Shown here: piece by piece, positions 63,327 through 64,000 of the stretch | Layout of the letters: each line of letters opens with the position of its first letter | Position numbering within the stretch: position 1 is the stretch's first letter | The notes under the pieces: generated by a model | The model's input: the letters and a program-made list of their open reading frames with translations, nothing else | Database searches by the model: none | What the model was told of the DNA's origin: nothing | Translations under genes and position numbers: made by a program | NCBI RefSeq assembly: GCF_018831695.1 | Contig: NC_056701.1 | Span: forward strand, 18,550,667 to 18,614,666 | Source: Puntigrus tetrazona | Taxonomy: Eukaryota; Chordata; Actinopteri; Cypriniformes; Cyprinidae | Length of the DNA stretch: 64,000 nucleotides | Direction: 5' to 3'

Positions 63327-63886
63327 TCACTGCGGCTTCCCCAGAAAGTTGGACAGGAAGCTGGATCCTGACTGGGTTCTGTTTTGGCCCCCCTGCCCCC
63401 CTCCAAAGGGATCCAACTGGTTCAGCTCGGACTGATCCAACATCTCAAAGTCCTCGCCGTCGAAGTCTCAGGTCTGTGTCTAACTCTGAGCTCGACTGCT
63501 TCCTGTATCCTCGAGCGGCTCCTGCCCGGTGGCCGCTCTCTCCGAGGGCCTTGCGGTGGCCGGGGCTGCATGGCTCCCGCGATGGCTGCCTGGATCATGT
63601 TGCTGGCGATGACCCCTGCCAGGTTATTAGTGAGGTCGGAGGTAGTATTTAGGGAGCCGAAAGAGATCTCGGGGTCGAGGTCTTCCTGATCAGAGTCCAT
63701 CTGGGTGTCCAGGTCCAGCAGGGCAGAGGTAGAGCCGCGAGGGCCGGAGAGCGCGGCGAGTTGAGACTGGGCAGCCCAATGCTGGCATCATCATCGTCCT
63801 CCATCAGGGTGGCATCTGGGTTGATGGAGGGGAAGTCTGGAAGCCCACAGGCAAATGATTCTTCTGGATCACTGTGTCTGTCCAGA
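63327..63886 (-). CDS. retreg3: Reticulophagy regulator 3 (FAM134C), last coding exon, partial
   Basis: RETREG3 is an ER-membrane reticulon-homology protein that recruits LC3/GABARAP to drive ER-phagy. Only the terminal coding exon is in the window (acceptor AATAG|ATCTGG; TGA at 63327-63329). It encodes the cytosolic tail: LPDFPSINPDATLMEDDDD, SNMIQAAIAGAM, RGYRKQSSSELDTDL and the LC3-interacting motif in DGEDFEMLDQSELNQLDP (core FEML), ending LSNFLGKPQ. These segments follow the order of human RETREG3 but fall in different reading frames, so the exon has about three apparent single-base shifts. The reticulon domain and earlier exons lie beyond 64000. RETREG1 and RETREG2 share the LC3 motif, but synteny with psmc3ip and the tail favour RETREG3. 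Confidence 0.9.
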
Positions 63887-64000
63887 TCTATTAAGTCAAT
63901 AAATAAAGATTAAGATTTATTATTTTAATAAAAAAAAAAATTTTTTTTTAAATCAATTTTGTGAAATGTCAGTATTAATTATTCAAGTCTTCAATGTCAC
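63887..64000 (-). other. retreg3 intron at the right edge
   Basis: This is AT-rich sequence upstream of the acceptor of the last retreg3 exon. No exon is visible. Confidence 0.6.

Overview
The window is vertebrate nuclear DNA from a ray-finned fish, most likely a cyprinid (carp/zebrafish group). Genes are split into short exons with GT-AG introns, the encoded proteins align with human proteins I know, and the introns hold dispersed repeats typical of cyprinid genomes. There is no bacterial, phage, CRISPR or operon content. The sequence is a draft assembly with N gaps at 188-287, 7468-7474, 16400-16447, 19395-19494, 22785-22884, 23601-23710 and 23901-24000, plus single Ns.

Layout. (1) 550-13377, plus: llgl1 (polarity scaffold) without its first exons, followed by a spliced 3'UTR. 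(2) 17695-18671, minus: the 3' part of ccdc97, damaged by a 167-bp tandem duplication joined at an N. (3) 19395-24000: a patchwork of one orphan phospholipase C beta exon (minus), a 1.7-kb CA-rich minisatellite, a tetranucleotide array and an inverted near-identical partial copy of psmc3ip, bounded by gaps. (4) 24010-29708, plus: three exons of a gene I do not recognise, with a long 3'UTR ending near 34040. (5) 34475-48366, minus: all 26 recognisable coding exons of the formin fmnl1. (6) 50241-54644, plus: complete mlx. (7) 56200-59761, minus: complete psmc3ip. (8) 63327-63886, minus: last coding exon of retreg3, whose 3'UTR probably fills most of 60410-63326.

The order mlx (+), psmc3ip (-), retreg3 (-) matches my recollection of human 17q21, and fmnl1 is also from that arm, so the right half is conserved synteny. 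These genes do not form a pathway: llgl1 and fmnl1 concern cell polarity and actin, mlx is a nutrient-responsive transcription factor, psmc3ip is a meiotic recombination cofactor, and retreg3 is an ER-phagy receptor.

The strongest unusual signals are about sequence integrity: apparent frame breaks in mlx, fmnl1 (two places) and retreg3, and the inverted psmc3ip copy. llgl1 and the main psmc3ip copy stay in phase through every exon I reconstructed. I see no convincing new biological system. The main biological unknown is the gene at 24-34 kb.
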